From Mycobacterium sp. IS-3022 (GTDB taxonomy: Bacteria; Actinomycetota; Actinomycetes; Mycobacteriales; Mycobacteriaceae), in the NCBI RefSeq assembly GCF_001500065.1, contig NZ_LQIN01000034.1:266693-330692 (forward strand): a stretch of DNA of 64,000 bases, read 5' to 3'. Below, one piece after another: positions 49,732 through 59,173 of this stretch (its first letter is position 1; the number at the start of each line of letters is the position of its first letter). The notes under the pieces are model-generated. The model made no database searches. It was given only the letters and a program-made list of their open reading frames with translations, and was not told the origin of the DNA. Position numbers and translations under genes: made by a program.

Positions 49732-51122
49732 AAGTTGATCATGTGGCCGAGCAGCCCGTGGAAGCACTCCTGCAGGGCCTCGGACATGGTCGGGTGCGTG
49801 TGCACGTTGCGGGCCAACTCGGTCGCGGTCAGGTCCCACTTCTGCGCCAGGGTCAGCTCCGGCAGCAGTTCGGAGACGTCGTGGCCGATCAGATGGCCGC
49901 CGATCAACTCGCCGTACTTGCCGTCCGCGATCAGCTTGACGAAGCCGCTGGGGTCGCCGGCGCCGTGCGCCTTGGCGTTCGCGGTGAACGGGAACTTCGC
50001 GACCTTGACGTCGTATCCCTCGTCGCGGGCCTGCTCCTCGGTGAGGCCGAAGCTGGCGACCTGCGGTTGACAGAACGTCGCACGCGGCAGCATCCGGTAG
50101 TCCCCCAGCGGCAGGGTTTCGGCCCCGGCGATGGTTTCGGCGGCGACGACGCCCTGGGCCTCGGCGACGTGCGCCAGCTGCAGTTTGCCGGTGACGTCAC
50201 CGATCGCGTAGATGTGCGGCACGTTGGTGCGCATGTAGTCGTCGATACCGATGGCCTTGCGCTCAGTCACGGTGACGCCGGTGTTGTCCAACCCGTAGCC
50301 CTCGATGTTCGGCGCGAAACCGATTGCCTGCAGCACCTTTTCGGCCTTGATCTCTTGCGAGTCGCCGTCCTTGCTGACCGTGACGGTGACGTCACCGCCG
50401 CTGTCGTCGATCGACTCCACCTTGGTGCCGGTGAGGACTTTGACCCCGAGCTTCTTGAACTGCTTCTCGATCTCCTTGGAAACCTCGGCGTCCTCGTTGG
50501 GCAGCGCGCGGGGCAGGAACTCGACGACCGTCACGTCGACGCCGTAGTTCTTCAGCACGTAGCCGAACTCCATGCCGATCGCGCCGGCGCCGGCGATGAC
50601 GATCGACTTCGGCAGCTCGCGCGTCATGATGAGCTCTTCGTAGGTGACCACGTTCTCCGACAGCGACGTGCCGGGCACCAGGCGGGTGCTGCTGCCGGTG
50701 GCGATGATGATGTTGTCGAACTCGACGATCTCGGTGTCGCCCTCGTTCAGGTCGACTTCGAGCGTGTGGTCGTCCTTGAACTTGCCGTACCCGTGGATCT
50801 CGGTGATCTTGTTCTTCTTCATCAGGTAGTGCACACCTGCGACCCGGCCCTCGGCGACCTTGCGGCTGCGATCGAATGCCACGCCATAGTCGAACGTCGC
50901 CTCCCCGCTGATGCCGAACTGCTTGGCCTCCTTGGTGAAGATGTGCGCGAGTTCGGCGTTGCGCAGCAGCGCCTTCGACGGAATGCAGCCGACGTTTAGG
51001 CAGACGCCGCCCCAGTACTTGGGTTCGACGATGGCGGTGTTCAGTCCGAGCTGGGCGGCGCGAATGGCCGCGACGTATCCGCCGGGGCCTGCTCCGAGAA
51101 CGACGACGTCATAGTGGGTCAC
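49728..51122 (-). CDS. lpdC: Dihydrolipoamide dehydrogenase
   Basis: 464-aa FAD disulfide oxidoreductase, the E3 of pyruvate and other 2-oxo acid dehydrogenase complexes and of the peroxynitrite reductase system in mycobacteria. FAD motif GAGPGG, redox pair in GGVCLNVGCIPSKAL, NAD motif GAGAIGMEFG, and the C-terminal HTHPTMSEALQE with the catalytic His-Glu. It matches Rv0462. mmpL ends nine bases upstream, so read-through is possible. Confidence 0.96.
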   Translation of the reverse strand: MTHYDVVVLGAGPGGYVAAIRAAQLGLNTAIVEPKYWGGVCLNVGCIPSKALLRNAELAHIFTKEAKQFGISGEATFDYGVAFDRSRKVAEGRVAGVHYLMKKNKITEIHGYGKFKDDHTLEVDLNEGDTEIVEFDNIIIATGSSTRLVPGTSLSENVVTYEELIMTRELPKSIVIAGAGAIGMEFGYVLKNYGVDVTVVEFLPRALPNEDAEVSKEIEKQFKKLGVKVLTGTKVESIDDSGGDVTVTVSKDGDSQEIKAEKVLQAIGFAPNIEGYGLDNTGVTVTERKAIGIDDYMRTNVPHIYAIGDVTGKLQLAHVAEAQGVVAAETIAGAETLPLGDYRMLPRATFCQPQVASFGLTEEQARDEGYDVKVAKFPFTANAKAHGAGDPSGFVKLIADGKYGELIGGHLIGHDVSELLPELTLAQKWDLTATELARNVHTHPTMSEALQECFHGLLGHMINF

Positions 51123-51131
51123 GCCCCCACA

Positions 51132-54044
51132 CTAATGGGCGTCGACGATCAGCCCAGCAGTGTCCTGCGGATCGCGCTGGATCGGCTTGGGCCACGGCGC
51201 CGGGCGCGGGCGTTGACGCACCTGCAGGGGCCACCAGAACCATCGTCCGAGCAGGGTGGCCACCGCCGGTGTCATCAGTCCCCTGATCACGAAGGTGTCG
51301 AAGATCAAGCCCAACGCGATCGTGGTGCCTACCTGCCCGATGACGATCAGATCGCTGACTGCCATCGTCGCCATGGTGAAGGCGAACACCAGGCCGGCGG
51401 CGGTGACCACGGGGCCGCTACCGGCCATGGCCCGGATGGTGCCGGTGCGCAGTCCGGCGCGGACTTCCTCTTTCATTCTCGACACCAGAAGCAGGTTGTA
51501 ATCCGCGCCTACTGCCACCAGCACGATGATCCCCATCGGAAGCACCATCCAGTGCAACGGAATTCCGATGATGTGTTGCCAGAGCACCACCGACATCCCG
51601 AAAGCGGTGCCCAGGCTCAACGCCACGGTTCCGACGATGACCAGGGCCGCGACCAACGCTCGGGTGATGACCATCATGATGACGAGGATCAACAGCAGCG
51701 CCGCTGTGACCGCGATGAGCAAGTCGTAATCGGCACCCTGCTGCATATCGTCGAACATCGCCGCGGCGCCGCCGACGTAGACCAACGAACCTTCCAGCGG
51801 TGTGCCCTTGATCGCCGCAGCCGCAGCCTTTTTCAGTGGTTCGATGCGGGAGATGCCCTCCTCGGTCAGCGGATCACCCTGGTGAATGATGGTGAACCGG
51901 ACGGCATGCCCGTCGGGCGACATCATCAAGTCCATGCCGCGGATGAAGTCGGCGTTGGTGAACGCTTCCGGCGGAACGTAGAAAGAGTCATCGTTGAGGG
52001 CTTCATCGAACGCCTCGCCCATCGCCGCGCTGTCTTCCTGCTGTTCCATGGTCTGGTCCTGCTGCGCCTTCTGAACCTGATACTGGTTCAGCATCATCTG
52101 GCGCTGGTTCTTCATCGACTGGATCATCCCCGGCATCACCGCGGTCATCTCCAGCGTCAGATCAGCCATCCGGTTGATGTCAGGAACCATGTCCTGGAAA
52201 TCGTCGGACATGGTCGACATGCCGTCGAGGGTGTCGAAGATCGAACGCAGCGACCAGCAGACCGGGATATTGAAACAGTGTGGCTCCCAATAGAAGTAGT
52301 TCCGCATGGGCCGGAAGAAGTCATCGAAGTTGGCCAGGTTGTCGCGCACTTCCTGCAGGGTCAGGGAAGTGTCGCCCATCTTGTCGGCCATACTCCGCGA
52401 CACCACCGACAACTCCCGGGTGATCGAGTTCATCTTCTCCATCGAGTCGATGGTGTGCTGCATCTCGTCGGCCTGGGCCATGATGTTGTCGATGACGCCC
52501 TGTTGATAGTCGTTGGACATGAGCTGGCCGACGCCTTGCTGGCCGATCATGTACGGGATCGTCGTGTGTTCGATCGGCTTGCCGTCGGGCCGAGTGATCG
52601 CCTGCACCTGGGCGATTCCCTCGACCCTCGACAAGGCCTTCGCGATTTTGTCGATCACCAGGAACCCCGCGGGATTTCGCAGATCACGGTCGGTTTCGAC
52701 CATCAGCACATCGGGGTTCATCCTGGCCTCGGAGAAATGCCGGGTCGCGGCCGCGTAACCGACATTGGCCGAGATGTCGTCGGGCAGAAACAGCCGGTCG
52801 TTGTAGGTCGTGTGGTAGCCGGGCAAAGCCAGCAGGCCGACCAGACATGCCGCGAGGGCGATCACCACGCACGCACCCGGCCAGCGAACGGTCGAGGTGC
52901 CGATCCGACGCCACGCCCGGGTTGACGACTTGGCCCTGGGCTCCAGCACGTTGCCGAACCGACTGACCACCGAGATCAGCGCCGGACCGAACGTCAAGGC
53001 CACCACGATGCCGAACACCATCGCCACGGCCATCGGGGAGCCCATGCTCTCGAAGTACGGCAACCGGGTGAAGTTCAAGCAGAAGGTAGCTCCCGCGATG
53101 GTCAACCCGGACGCCGCCACGACGTGGGCGGTCCCGTGAAACATCGTGTAGTACGCCGATTCTCGGTCCTCACCGGACCGGCGCGCCTCCTGGTATCGGC
53201 CGACCAGAAAGATTCCGTAGTCGACGGCCGTGGCGATGGTCAAGGTGACCACCAGGTTGGTCGCGAAGGTCGTCAGGCCGAAGACGCTGTGGTAGCCCAA
53301 AAAAGAGATCAACCCGCGTGCGCCGAGCAATCCCATTGCGAGCATGCTGAGCAGCACCAGCGTCGTGGCGATGGACCGGTAGATCACCAACAGCATGACG
53401 ACGATGACGCCGAAGGTGAGCAATTCGATCGTCCGCATGCTCTTGTCGCCGACGGCGTTCTGATCCGTCGTCGTGGCTGCCGCACCGGTCACGTACACCT
53501 CGACACCCGGCGGCGTCGGGTGTCTCACGACGATGTCGCGAACGGCGCGCACCGACTCGTTGGCCAAGGTCTCGCCCTGGTCCCCGGCGATGTACACCTG
53601 GGTGTAGGCGGCCTTTCCGTCGACGCTCTGCGCGCCGGCTGCGGTGAACGAGTCAGACCAGAGGTCCTGCACGTACTGCACGTGGTCGGTGTCAGCGCGC
53701 AGATCGCGGACCATCTGTTCGTAGAACTCGAGCGCTTCGGCGCCCAGCTTGTCCTCGCCCTCGAGCACGACCATCACCGAGCTGCTGGTGTCGTACTCCT
53801 CGAACGTGGTGCCGACGCGCTTCATCGCGATCATCGACGGCGCGTCCTGGGGACTCATCGAGACCGCGCGCTGCTTGCCCACCACTTCCAGCTGGGGCAC
53901 CGCGGTGTTGAGGAAGCCGATGATGACTACCCAGGCCACGATGATCGGCAGCGCGAAGAGCCGGATCAACCGCGGAAGCCATGGCCGCTTCGGCCGGGCG
54001 ATCGGGTTGGCGTCCGTCGGCGCGTCGTCGACTGGGGCGCTCAC
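51132..54044 (-). CDS. mmpL4: MmpL-type RND exporter (MmpL4/5 group)
   Basis: 970-aa inner-membrane RND transporter. Two halves each with transmembrane bundle; proton-relay Asp-Tyr pairs are visible in AVDYGIF and GADYNLLL. The second periplasmic domain has a long coiled-coil insertion with two cysteines (PHCFNIPVCW), a hallmark of MmpL4/MmpL5 that export siderophores with MmpS partners. The mmpS gene overlaps it by four bases and a TetR gene is divergent, as at Rv0450c-Rv0452. Choosing MmpL4 over MmpL5 rests on that context. Confidence 0.85.
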   Translation of the reverse strand: MSAPVDDAPTDANPIARPKRPWLPRLIRLFALPIIVAWVVIIGFLNTAVPQLEVVGKQRAVSMSPQDAPSMIAMKRVGTTFEEYDTSSSVMVVLEGEDKLGAEALEFYEQMVRDLRADTDHVQYVQDLWSDSFTAAGAQSVDGKAAYTQVYIAGDQGETLANESVRAVRDIVVRHPTPPGVEVYVTGAAATTTDQNAVGDKSMRTIELLTFGVIVVMLLVIYRSIATTLVLLSMLAMGLLGARGLISFLGYHSVFGLTTFATNLVVTLTIATAVDYGIFLVGRYQEARRSGEDRESAYYTMFHGTAHVVAASGLTIAGATFCLNFTRLPYFESMGSPMAVAMVFGIVVALTFGPALISVVSRFGNVLEPRAKSSTRAWRRIGTSTVRWPGACVVIALAACLVGLLALPGYHTTYNDRLFLPDDISANVGYAAATRHFSEARMNPDVLMVETDRDLRNPAGFLVIDKIAKALSRVEGIAQVQAITRPDGKPIEHTTIPYMIGQQGVGQLMSNDYQQGVIDNIMAQADEMQHTIDSMEKMNSITRELSVVSRSMADKMGDTSLTLQEVRDNLANFDDFFRPMRNYFYWEPHCFNIPVCWSLRSIFDTLDGMSTMSDDFQDMVPDINRMADLTLEMTAVMPGMIQSMKNQRQMMLNQYQVQKAQQDQTMEQQEDSAAMGEAFDEALNDDSFYVPPEAFTNADFIRGMDLMMSPDGHAVRFTIIHQGDPLTEEGISRIEPLKKAAAAAIKGTPLEGSLVYVGGAAAMFDDMQQGADYDLLIAVTAALLLILVIMMVITRALVAALVIVGTVALSLGTAFGMSVVLWQHIIGIPLHWMVLPMGIIVLVAVGADYNLLLVSRMKEEVRAGLRTGTIRAMAGSGPVVTAAGLVFAFTMATMAVSDLIVIGQVGTTIALGLIFDTFVIRGLMTPAVATLLGRWFWWPLQVRQRPRPAPWPKPIQRDPQDTAGLIVDAH

Positions 54045-54463
54045 GCGGACTTCACCAAACAGAAGGTCTGGGCGTTCACGCCCGAAGCCGTCTTTTCATC
54101 CTTGACCTCGTCGTCCACGGTGATCCGGCAGGAAATCGACTGGCCGTCGGTTTGGGCGATGACGTTCGGCGCCACCGATGGCGCCGTGGTTTCCAACGTC
54201 AGGGTCCACGGCAGATTCACGGTTCCGGCGCGCACCGGCTTGCCGTCAAGATCCAGGTAGTTGACCACGGCGGTTCCCGAACCGAAGACCTCATAGGTCA
54301 CCACCTTGGGAATGAACTTCTCCGCGGTGTCCGCGCCGATCGGCGTCACCAGGACGGGCTCGGCACCGAACACCGTCCGCAGCTGCGACACCGCGAGATA
54401 ACCCGCCGACACCGCAGCCACGATCATGACGGGGAGCCAAAAGCGCATGATCACCTTCAACAC
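54041..54463 (-). CDS. mmpS4: MmpS-type accessory protein
   Basis: 140 aa from GTG 54463, preceded by GGGGG at a spacing of seven bases; this equals the usual MmpS4 length. One N-terminal transmembrane helix (FWLPVMIVAAVSAGYLAV), then a periplasmic beta-rich domain with YEVFGSGTAVVNYLDLDGKP and two cysteines (ISCRI, TFCLV). It works with the MmpL transporter. The MmpL4/5-MmpS4/5 choice is from context. Confidence 0.85.
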   Translation of the reverse strand: MLKVIMRFWLPVMIVAAVSAGYLAVSQLRTVFGAEPVLVTPIGADTAEKFIPKVVTYEVFGSGTAVVNYLDLDGKPVRAGTVNLPWTLTLETTAPSVAPNVIAQTDGQSISCRITVDDEVKDEKTASGVNAQTFCLVKSA

Positions 54464-54597
54464 CGACGTGCCCCCGGCTTCATACCAGCCGGCACGGGCA
54501 AGGCGCGGAATCGATCGACGGCAGTCAAAGTGCTGGCCTTTCGGCATTGTGACGACCCCGATCTTGAAGGGGTGCTAGTCAGACAAGCTAACGAACG

Positions 54598-54620
54598 AAG
54601 CGGACAAGGTCAATCCGCTT
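54598..54620. promoter_or_regulatory. Inverted repeat, TetR operator candidate between mmpS and tetR
   Basis: AAGCGGA (54598-54604) and TCCGCTT (54614-54620) are perfect 7-bp arms nine bases apart, in the divergent region 29 bases before the tetR start. Size and place fit a TetR dimer site controlling both mmpS/mmpL and itself. Confidence 0.5.
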
Positions 54621-54648
54621 TACTGTGCTGCGCATTACACTCGGCCGG

Positions 54649-55323
54649 ATGAACGCGGGTGAGACCGAGTCGCGGCCGGGCCCCCGGCCGCTGCGTAAGG
54701 ACGCCGAACGCAACCGCAATCGCGTCCTGCAAGCCGCCCGGGAGTTGTTCGCGGCCAAGGGATTGGAGCCCAATCTCAATGACGTCGCGCACCACGCCGG
54801 CGTGGGTGTGGGCACGGTGTACCGGCGGTTCGCCACCAAAGACGAACTCGTCGAGGCGGTGTTCGTCGACGGTTTGGACCAGCTCACTGCATTGGCCGAA
54901 GCCGGGCTGCGACATGAGGACGCGTGGGAGGGCTTCGTGTGGTTCGTCGAGCACATGTGCGAGATGACCGCGACCGATCGAGGTCTGCGCGAAATCGCCT
55001 TCAGCAAGACCTATGGCGGCGACCGAGTGATAGCGGCACAAGATCGCCTTCACCCGGTGGCCACGAGACTCGTCGAGCGAGCGCAGATCGACGGCCGCCT
55101 CCGTTCGGACATCTCCCCCACGGACATGCCGATCATCAGCCTGTTGGCCGGAATGGTCAGTGAGTTCGCCGGCCACGTCGACACCAATCTGTGGCGTCGC
55201 TACGTCGGTATCCTGTTGGACGGCATGCGTTCTCACGCTGAGAACGAGCCGCTGCCGGTGAGGGCGCTGGACGACGAAGGCTTCGACGCGGCGATGCGGA
55301 CATGGGAGCCCGCCGGCCGCTAG
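54649..55323 (+). CDS. TetR-family regulator next to mmpS/mmpL (Rv0452 type)
   Basis: 224 aa from ATG 54649. N-terminal helix-turn-helix (PNLNDVAHHAGVGVGTVYRRFATKDEL, about residues 40-66) and a helical ligand domain. Divergent from mmpS with a palindrome between them, so it probably represses the exporter and itself. Convergent with the next gene, 18 bases away. Confidence 0.88.
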   Translation: MNAGETESRPGPRPLRKDAERNRNRVLQAARELFAAKGLEPNLNDVAHHAGVGVGTVYRRFATKDELVEAVFVDGLDQLTALAEAGLRHEDAWEGFVWFVEHMCEMTATDRGLREIAFSKTYGGDRVIAAQDRLHPVATRLVERAQIDGRLRSDISPTDMPIISLLAGMVSEFAGHVDTNLWRRYVGILLDGMRSHAENEPLPVRALDDEGFDAAMRTWEPAGR

Positions 55324-55341
55324 GGCACTACGGGGCGAGGC

Positions 55342-55821
55342 TCAGTAAGGGATCAGCCCCACGAAACAGCGGCTGGCCCATTCGCAGTAGTAGAGACCGT
55401 GCAGTACCGCCGCGCCGGCCACCGCCCCCAACGGCGCCGACATGACCGCAATCGCCAGTGCCGTCACAACCGGTCTGTTCGGCGCCATGGCGAGGAGCAG
55501 GCCACCCACCGTCGACGTGATGACGAATACCAGCACGACGAATACCGGCGCCGTCTTGTCGATCGAGTGGTACCACCAGTGGTAGAGGCCCCAGCCGGCC
55601 GCTGCGGAGAGCGCCCAGACGCCCGCCACGACGAGCACGAACTGCCACCGCTTGAGGTACTGATAGTTGCCCGGGACCACGACCGGATGCGCCGGAACGG
55701 GTAACGGCTCCGAGGGAACCTGTTCGACGACGGCGCTCAGCGCTTCGAACTCGTCTGTCTGGAACGTCGGCGTATACGGCTGCGTCGGATCGCCGGGCAG
55801 TGTGTCGGTTCGTTCAGGCAC
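55342..55821 (-). CDS. Membrane protein (Rv0461 type)
   Basis: 159 aa from GTG 55821, which overlaps the upstream gene by eight bases. A polar, Pro/Thr-containing N-terminus of about 55 residues precedes three hydrophobic segments (FVLVVAGVWALSAAAGWGLY, VFVVLVFVITSTVGGLLLAM, VTALAIAVMSAPLGAVAGAAV) and a Cys-containing tail. Function unknown. Confidence 0.75.
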   Translation of the reverse strand: MPERTDTLPGDPTQPYTPTFQTDEFEALSAVVEQVPSEPLPVPAHPVVVPGNYQYLKRWQFVLVVAGVWALSAAAGWGLYHWWYHSIDKTAPVFVVLVFVITSTVGGLLLAMAPNRPVVTALAIAVMSAPLGAVAGAAVLHGLYYCEWASRCFVGLIPY

Positions 55822-56098
55822 CGTGCACCGCCTGGATCGCCACCAGCACACCGAACCAGCCGGGCGCGATCGCGAGGACGAACGCGCCGACCGTCGTCAC
55901 CCAGCGCCGACCGGACAACAGAATGGCCAGCATGCCGAGCACAACTGGCACGCCGACGACGAGCGCAACGACGACGTCGGGCCGGATGGCCGCGTCGACC
56001 ACCAGCGTCGAGGCGATCCCGAGGATCAGCCCCACCGCTGTGCCGACGAGGAGGGCACTGGTCAGCAACCACGCCCGAGGCAGCGGGATCACGAACAC
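55814..56098 (-). CDS. Small membrane protein (Rv0460 type)
   Basis: 94 aa with three transmembrane segments: LLTSALLVGTAVGLILGIAST, VVVALVVGVPVVLGMLAILL, and VTTVGAFVLAIAPGWFGVLVA. It sits 30 bases after the DUF779 gene and overlaps the next membrane gene. Function unknown. Confidence 0.75.
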   Translation of the reverse strand: MFVIPLPRAWLLTSALLVGTAVGLILGIASTLVVDAAIRPDVVVALVVGVPVVLGMLAILLSGRRWVTTVGAFVLAIAPGWFGVLVAIQAVHGA

Positions 56099-56128
56099 GA
56101 GGTTACGCGGATAGTCCCCGCCGGCCCG

Positions 56129-56692
56129 TCAGCCGCTCGGCGCGTCAGGTATCGGACACGCATCAATTGCGTCAACGTCAATCACGATGTGGGTGTCCGA
56201 CGGCGGCGGCCGCTCACCGCGCGCGAAAGCCGCACCCGTGATCGTCTGTTGCTCGGCCAGCAATCGGTTCTCGGCGTCGGTGAACGCCCGGCCGCGGGAC
56301 AGGAACCGCACGCCCTCCGGCGCCTCGACGCTGAAGCCGCCGCCCCTTCCGGGTACGACGTCGATCACCAGCTGGGTGTGCTTCCAAGCGTCGAACTGCG
56401 GTCCGGAGATCCACACCGGCACGCCTTCTGGTTGGACGGGCAAGCCCACGTCGAGCACCGCGAGAAGCACGTCGCGGTCGCCGACGACGAACTCGCCGTC
56501 GGGGTAGCACATCGGCGACGAGCCGTCACAACACCCGCCGGACTGATGGAACATCAGCGCGCCGTGGCGGTCCTGAAGGCGACGCAGCAGGTCGGCGGCG
56601 GCCCGGGTGATCAGCGCCCGCGGCGGTGCCCCCGCGCGATTCAGGTGTCCGAACAGTCGCTCACCGACTGTTTCGACACCGAAATCGTTCAT
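56129..56692 (-). CDS. DUF779 protein, aldehyde dehydrogenase partner
   Basis: 187 aa. The family signature is visible: HQSGGCCDGSSPMCYP with three cysteines, and an acidic/aromatic C-terminal half. It matches Rv0459. DUF779 genes nearly always follow an aldehyde dehydrogenase, as here, where its start shares a base with the aldehyde dehydrogenase stop. A metal- or thiol-dependent role in aldehyde handling is likely but unproven. Confidence 0.88.
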   Translation of the reverse strand: MNDFGVETVGERLFGHLNRAGAPPRALITRAAADLLRRLQDRHGALMFHQSGGCCDGSSPMCYPDGEFVVGDRDVLLAVLDVGLPVQPEGVPVWISGPQFDAWKHTQLVIDVVPGRGGGFSVEAPEGVRFLSRGRAFTDAENRLLAEQQTITGAAFARGERPPPSDTHIVIDVDAIDACPIPDAPSG

Positions 56693-58215
56693 CAGAAGAA
56701 GCCCTGCGCCTTGTTGCTGTAGGACACCAGCAGGTTCTTCGTCTGCTGATAGTGGTCGAGCATCATCCTGTGGTTCTCGCGGCCGATGCCGGACTGCTTG
56801 TAGCCGCCGAACGCCGCGTGCGCGGGATACACGTGATAGCAGTTCGTCCAGACGCGGCCCGCCTTGATGTCGCGACCGGCCCGGTAGGCGGTGTTGCCGT
56901 CGCGGGACCAGACACCGGCGCCCAGCCCGTAGAGGGTGTCGTTCGCGATGGCGATCGCGTCGTCGTAGTCGGTGAACGACGTGACGGCGACGACGGGCCC
57001 GAAGATCTCCTCCTGGAAGATCCGCATCTTGTTGTCGCCCGCGAAGATCGTCGGCTGAATGTAGTAGCCGCCGTTGAGATCACCGCCGAGTTCGGCGCGC
57101 TCGCCTCCGGTGACGATCGTGGCGCCCTCGGACTTGCCGATCTCGATGTAGGACAACACCTTTTCCAGCTGATCGTTGGACGCCTGCGAACCGATCATCG
57201 TCTCGGTGTCCAGCGGATCGCCCTGCCGGACGGCCTTGGTGCGGATCGCGGCGAGCTCGAGGAACTCGTCGTAGATGTCGGCTTGAATCAGGCTGCGCGA
57301 CGGGCACGTGCACACCTCGCCCTGGTTGAGGGCGAACATCGTGAAACCCTCCAACGCCTTGTCCTGATAGTCGTCGGCGGCCGCCAGCACGTCGGAGAAG
57401 AAGATGTTCGGGCTCTTGCCGCCGAGCTCCAGCGTGACGGGTATCAGGTTCTGCGACGCGTACTGCATGATCAGCCGGCCGGTGGTGGTCTCGCCGGTGA
57501 ACGCGATCTTGGCGATCCGGTTGCTCGACGCCAGCGGCTTGCCCGCCTCGAACCCGAAGCCGTTGACGATGTTGACCACACCCGCGGGCAGCAGGTCGCC
57601 GATCAAGGACATCAGATAGAGCATCGACGCCGGCGTCTGCTCGGCGGGCTTGAGGACGACCGCGTTGCCCGCCGCCAGCGCAGGTGCGAGCTTCCACGTC
57701 GCCATTAGAATCGGGAAGTTCCACGGAATGATCTGGCCGACGACGCCGAGGGGTTCGTGGAAGTGGTAGGCGACGGTGTCGTCGTCGATCTGGCTCAGCG
57801 AGCCCTCCTGCGCGCGGATGGCCCCGGCGAAATACCGGAAGTGATCGACGGCCAGTGGGATGTCGGCATTGAGCGTCTCGCGGATCGGCTTGCCGTTGTC
57901 CCAGGACTCGGCCAGCGCCAGCGACTCGAGGTTCTCCTCGATGCGGTCGGCGATCTTGTTGAGGATGTTGGCGCGCTCGGCGGGGGCCGTCTTACCCCAC
58001 GCGGTCGCGGCGCCGTGCGCGGCGTCGAGGGCCTTGTCGATGTCGGCTTCGGTGGAGCGCGGCACCTCGCAGAACGGCTGTCCCGTCACCGGCGTCGGGT
58101 TCTCGAAGTACTCCCCCGAGGCCGGTGGAACCCATTCACCGCCGATGAAATTGCCGTACCGAGACTCGTATGACATCAGGGCATCTGCCGCGCCGGGGCG
58201 GGCGTAAGCGGTCAT
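56692..58215 (-). CDS. NAD-dependent aldehyde dehydrogenase (AldA/Rv0458 type)
   Basis: 507 aa from ATG 58215, preceded by GGAGAAG; the length equals that of the M. tuberculosis homologue as I recall it. Oxidises an aldehyde to the acid. Seen: the cofactor segment IPWNFPILMATWKLAPAL, FTGETTTGR, catalytic Glu in TLELGGKSPN, and catalytic Cys in NQGEVCTCP. A longer reading from 58260 has no ribosome-binding site. First gene of the aldehyde dehydrogenase-DUF779-membrane pair operon. Confidence 0.92.
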   Translation of the reverse strand: MTAYARPGAADALMSYESRYGNFIGGEWVPPASGEYFENPTPVTGQPFCEVPRSTEADIDKALDAAHGAATAWGKTAPAERANILNKIADRIEENLESLALAESWDNGKPIRETLNADIPLAVDHFRYFAGAIRAQEGSLSQIDDDTVAYHFHEPLGVVGQIIPWNFPILMATWKLAPALAAGNAVVLKPAEQTPASMLYLMSLIGDLLPAGVVNIVNGFGFEAGKPLASSNRIAKIAFTGETTTGRLIMQYASQNLIPVTLELGGKSPNIFFSDVLAAADDYQDKALEGFTMFALNQGEVCTCPSRSLIQADIYDEFLELAAIRTKAVRQGDPLDTETMIGSQASNDQLEKVLSYIEIGKSEGATIVTGGERAELGGDLNGGYYIQPTIFAGDNKMRIFQEEIFGPVVAVTSFTDYDDAIAIANDTLYGLGAGVWSRDGNTAYRAGRDIKAGRVWTNCYHVYPAHAAFGGYKQSGIGRENHRMMLDHYQQTKNLLVSYSNKAQGFF

Positions 58216-58330
58216 CAGAATCTTCTCCTCTTCGCGCAATCGCTCATCAGTGACTCCCAAGTCGGCGAGATACAGCTCACACTACCGCCGTACAGTCAGC
58301 GTCGGACGGCCTCGACCCGAGGAGGAAACG

Positions 58331-59173
58331 ATGTCTGAGGTGGACCCAGCCCGGGAGGCGCTGCGTCACTGGAGCGCGGTGGCGCGAGCTTGGGACGCAT
58401 ACCGTGACCGCGTCTTCGAAAGCGTGCGGCCGGTGTCGAATTGGCTGATCGAGCACGTCGACCCGCAGCCCGGTCAGACGCTGTTGGAGCTGACCGCGGG
58501 CCCGGGCGAAACCGGCTTCCTTGCCGCGCCCCGGCTCGGTTCTGGTGGGCGCCTGATCTCGAGCGACTTCGTGCCCGCAATGGTGGAGGCCGCCCAACGC
58601 GGGGCGGCTCGGCGAGGTCTGGACAACGTCGACTGTCGCGTCATCGATGCAACGCAGATCGATCTGCCCGACGACAGCGTCGACGGCGTCCTGTCGCGGT
58701 TCGGGCTCATGCTGATTCCCCAGCAGGAGCTGGCGATGCGTGAGATCCGACGGGTGCTGCGCCCCGGCGGGCGGTGTGCGTTCGCCACCTGGGGCCCGCT
58801 AGACCGCAACCCGTGGATCATGCTGATCGTGACGGCGCTGCTGCAGAACGGCCACGCGCCGCCGAGCGACGCGTTCGCCCCGGGCGGGATGTTCTCGCTC
58901 AGTACCTCCGAGACGGCCTCCGCGCTTGCGGCCTCCGGAGGCTTCACGGAGGTGATCGTCGATGAGCTCACCGGGATCATGCGATTCGAAAACCCCGATG
59001 ACTACTGGGCTTACAACACGTCGCTTGCGGGCCCGATCGCGGAGTTGGTCGGCTCGCTGACCGACGAGCAAGTCCGCGCCGTCCGCGACGCTGTCGGACC
59101 GGCTCTGGCTGGTTTCGAGCGTGACGGTGGTTTGGAGCTGTCCTGGCACGCCGTCGTCACGAGCGTCGCGTGA
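58331..59173 (+). CDS. SAM-dependent methyltransferase
   Basis: 280 aa from ATG 58331 with GAGGAGGAAA directly upstream. Core motifs: LLELTAGPGETGF (motif I, with Thr-Ala in place of Gly-Cys), ISSDFVPAMV, VIDATQIDLPDDS, and LRPGGRCAF. UbiE-like group; substrate unknown. Its stop overlaps the GTG start of the peptidase (GTGA), so both are translated together. Confidence 0.82.
   Translation: MSEVDPAREALRHWSAVARAWDAYRDRVFESVRPVSNWLIEHVDPQPGQTLLELTAGPGETGFLAAPRLGSGGRLISSDFVPAMVEAAQRGAARRGLDNVDCRVIDATQIDLPDDSVDGVLSRFGLMLIPQQELAMREIRRVLRPGGRCAFATWGPLDRNPWIMLIVTALLQNGHAPPSDAFAPGGMFSLSTSETASALAASGGFTEVIVDELTGIMRFENPDDYWAYNTSLAGPIAELVGSLTDEQVRAVRDAVGPALAGFERDGGLELSWHAVVTSVA

Noticed and set aside
51114..52925. 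Plus-strand frame opposite mmpL (603 codons)
   Set aside because: His/Arg/Gln-rich shadow of a well-supported MmpL gene.
54576..54594. IdeR-like box before mmpS
   Set aside because: The best alignment at GCTAAC matches only about 10 of 19 positions, too weak compared with the efeO box.
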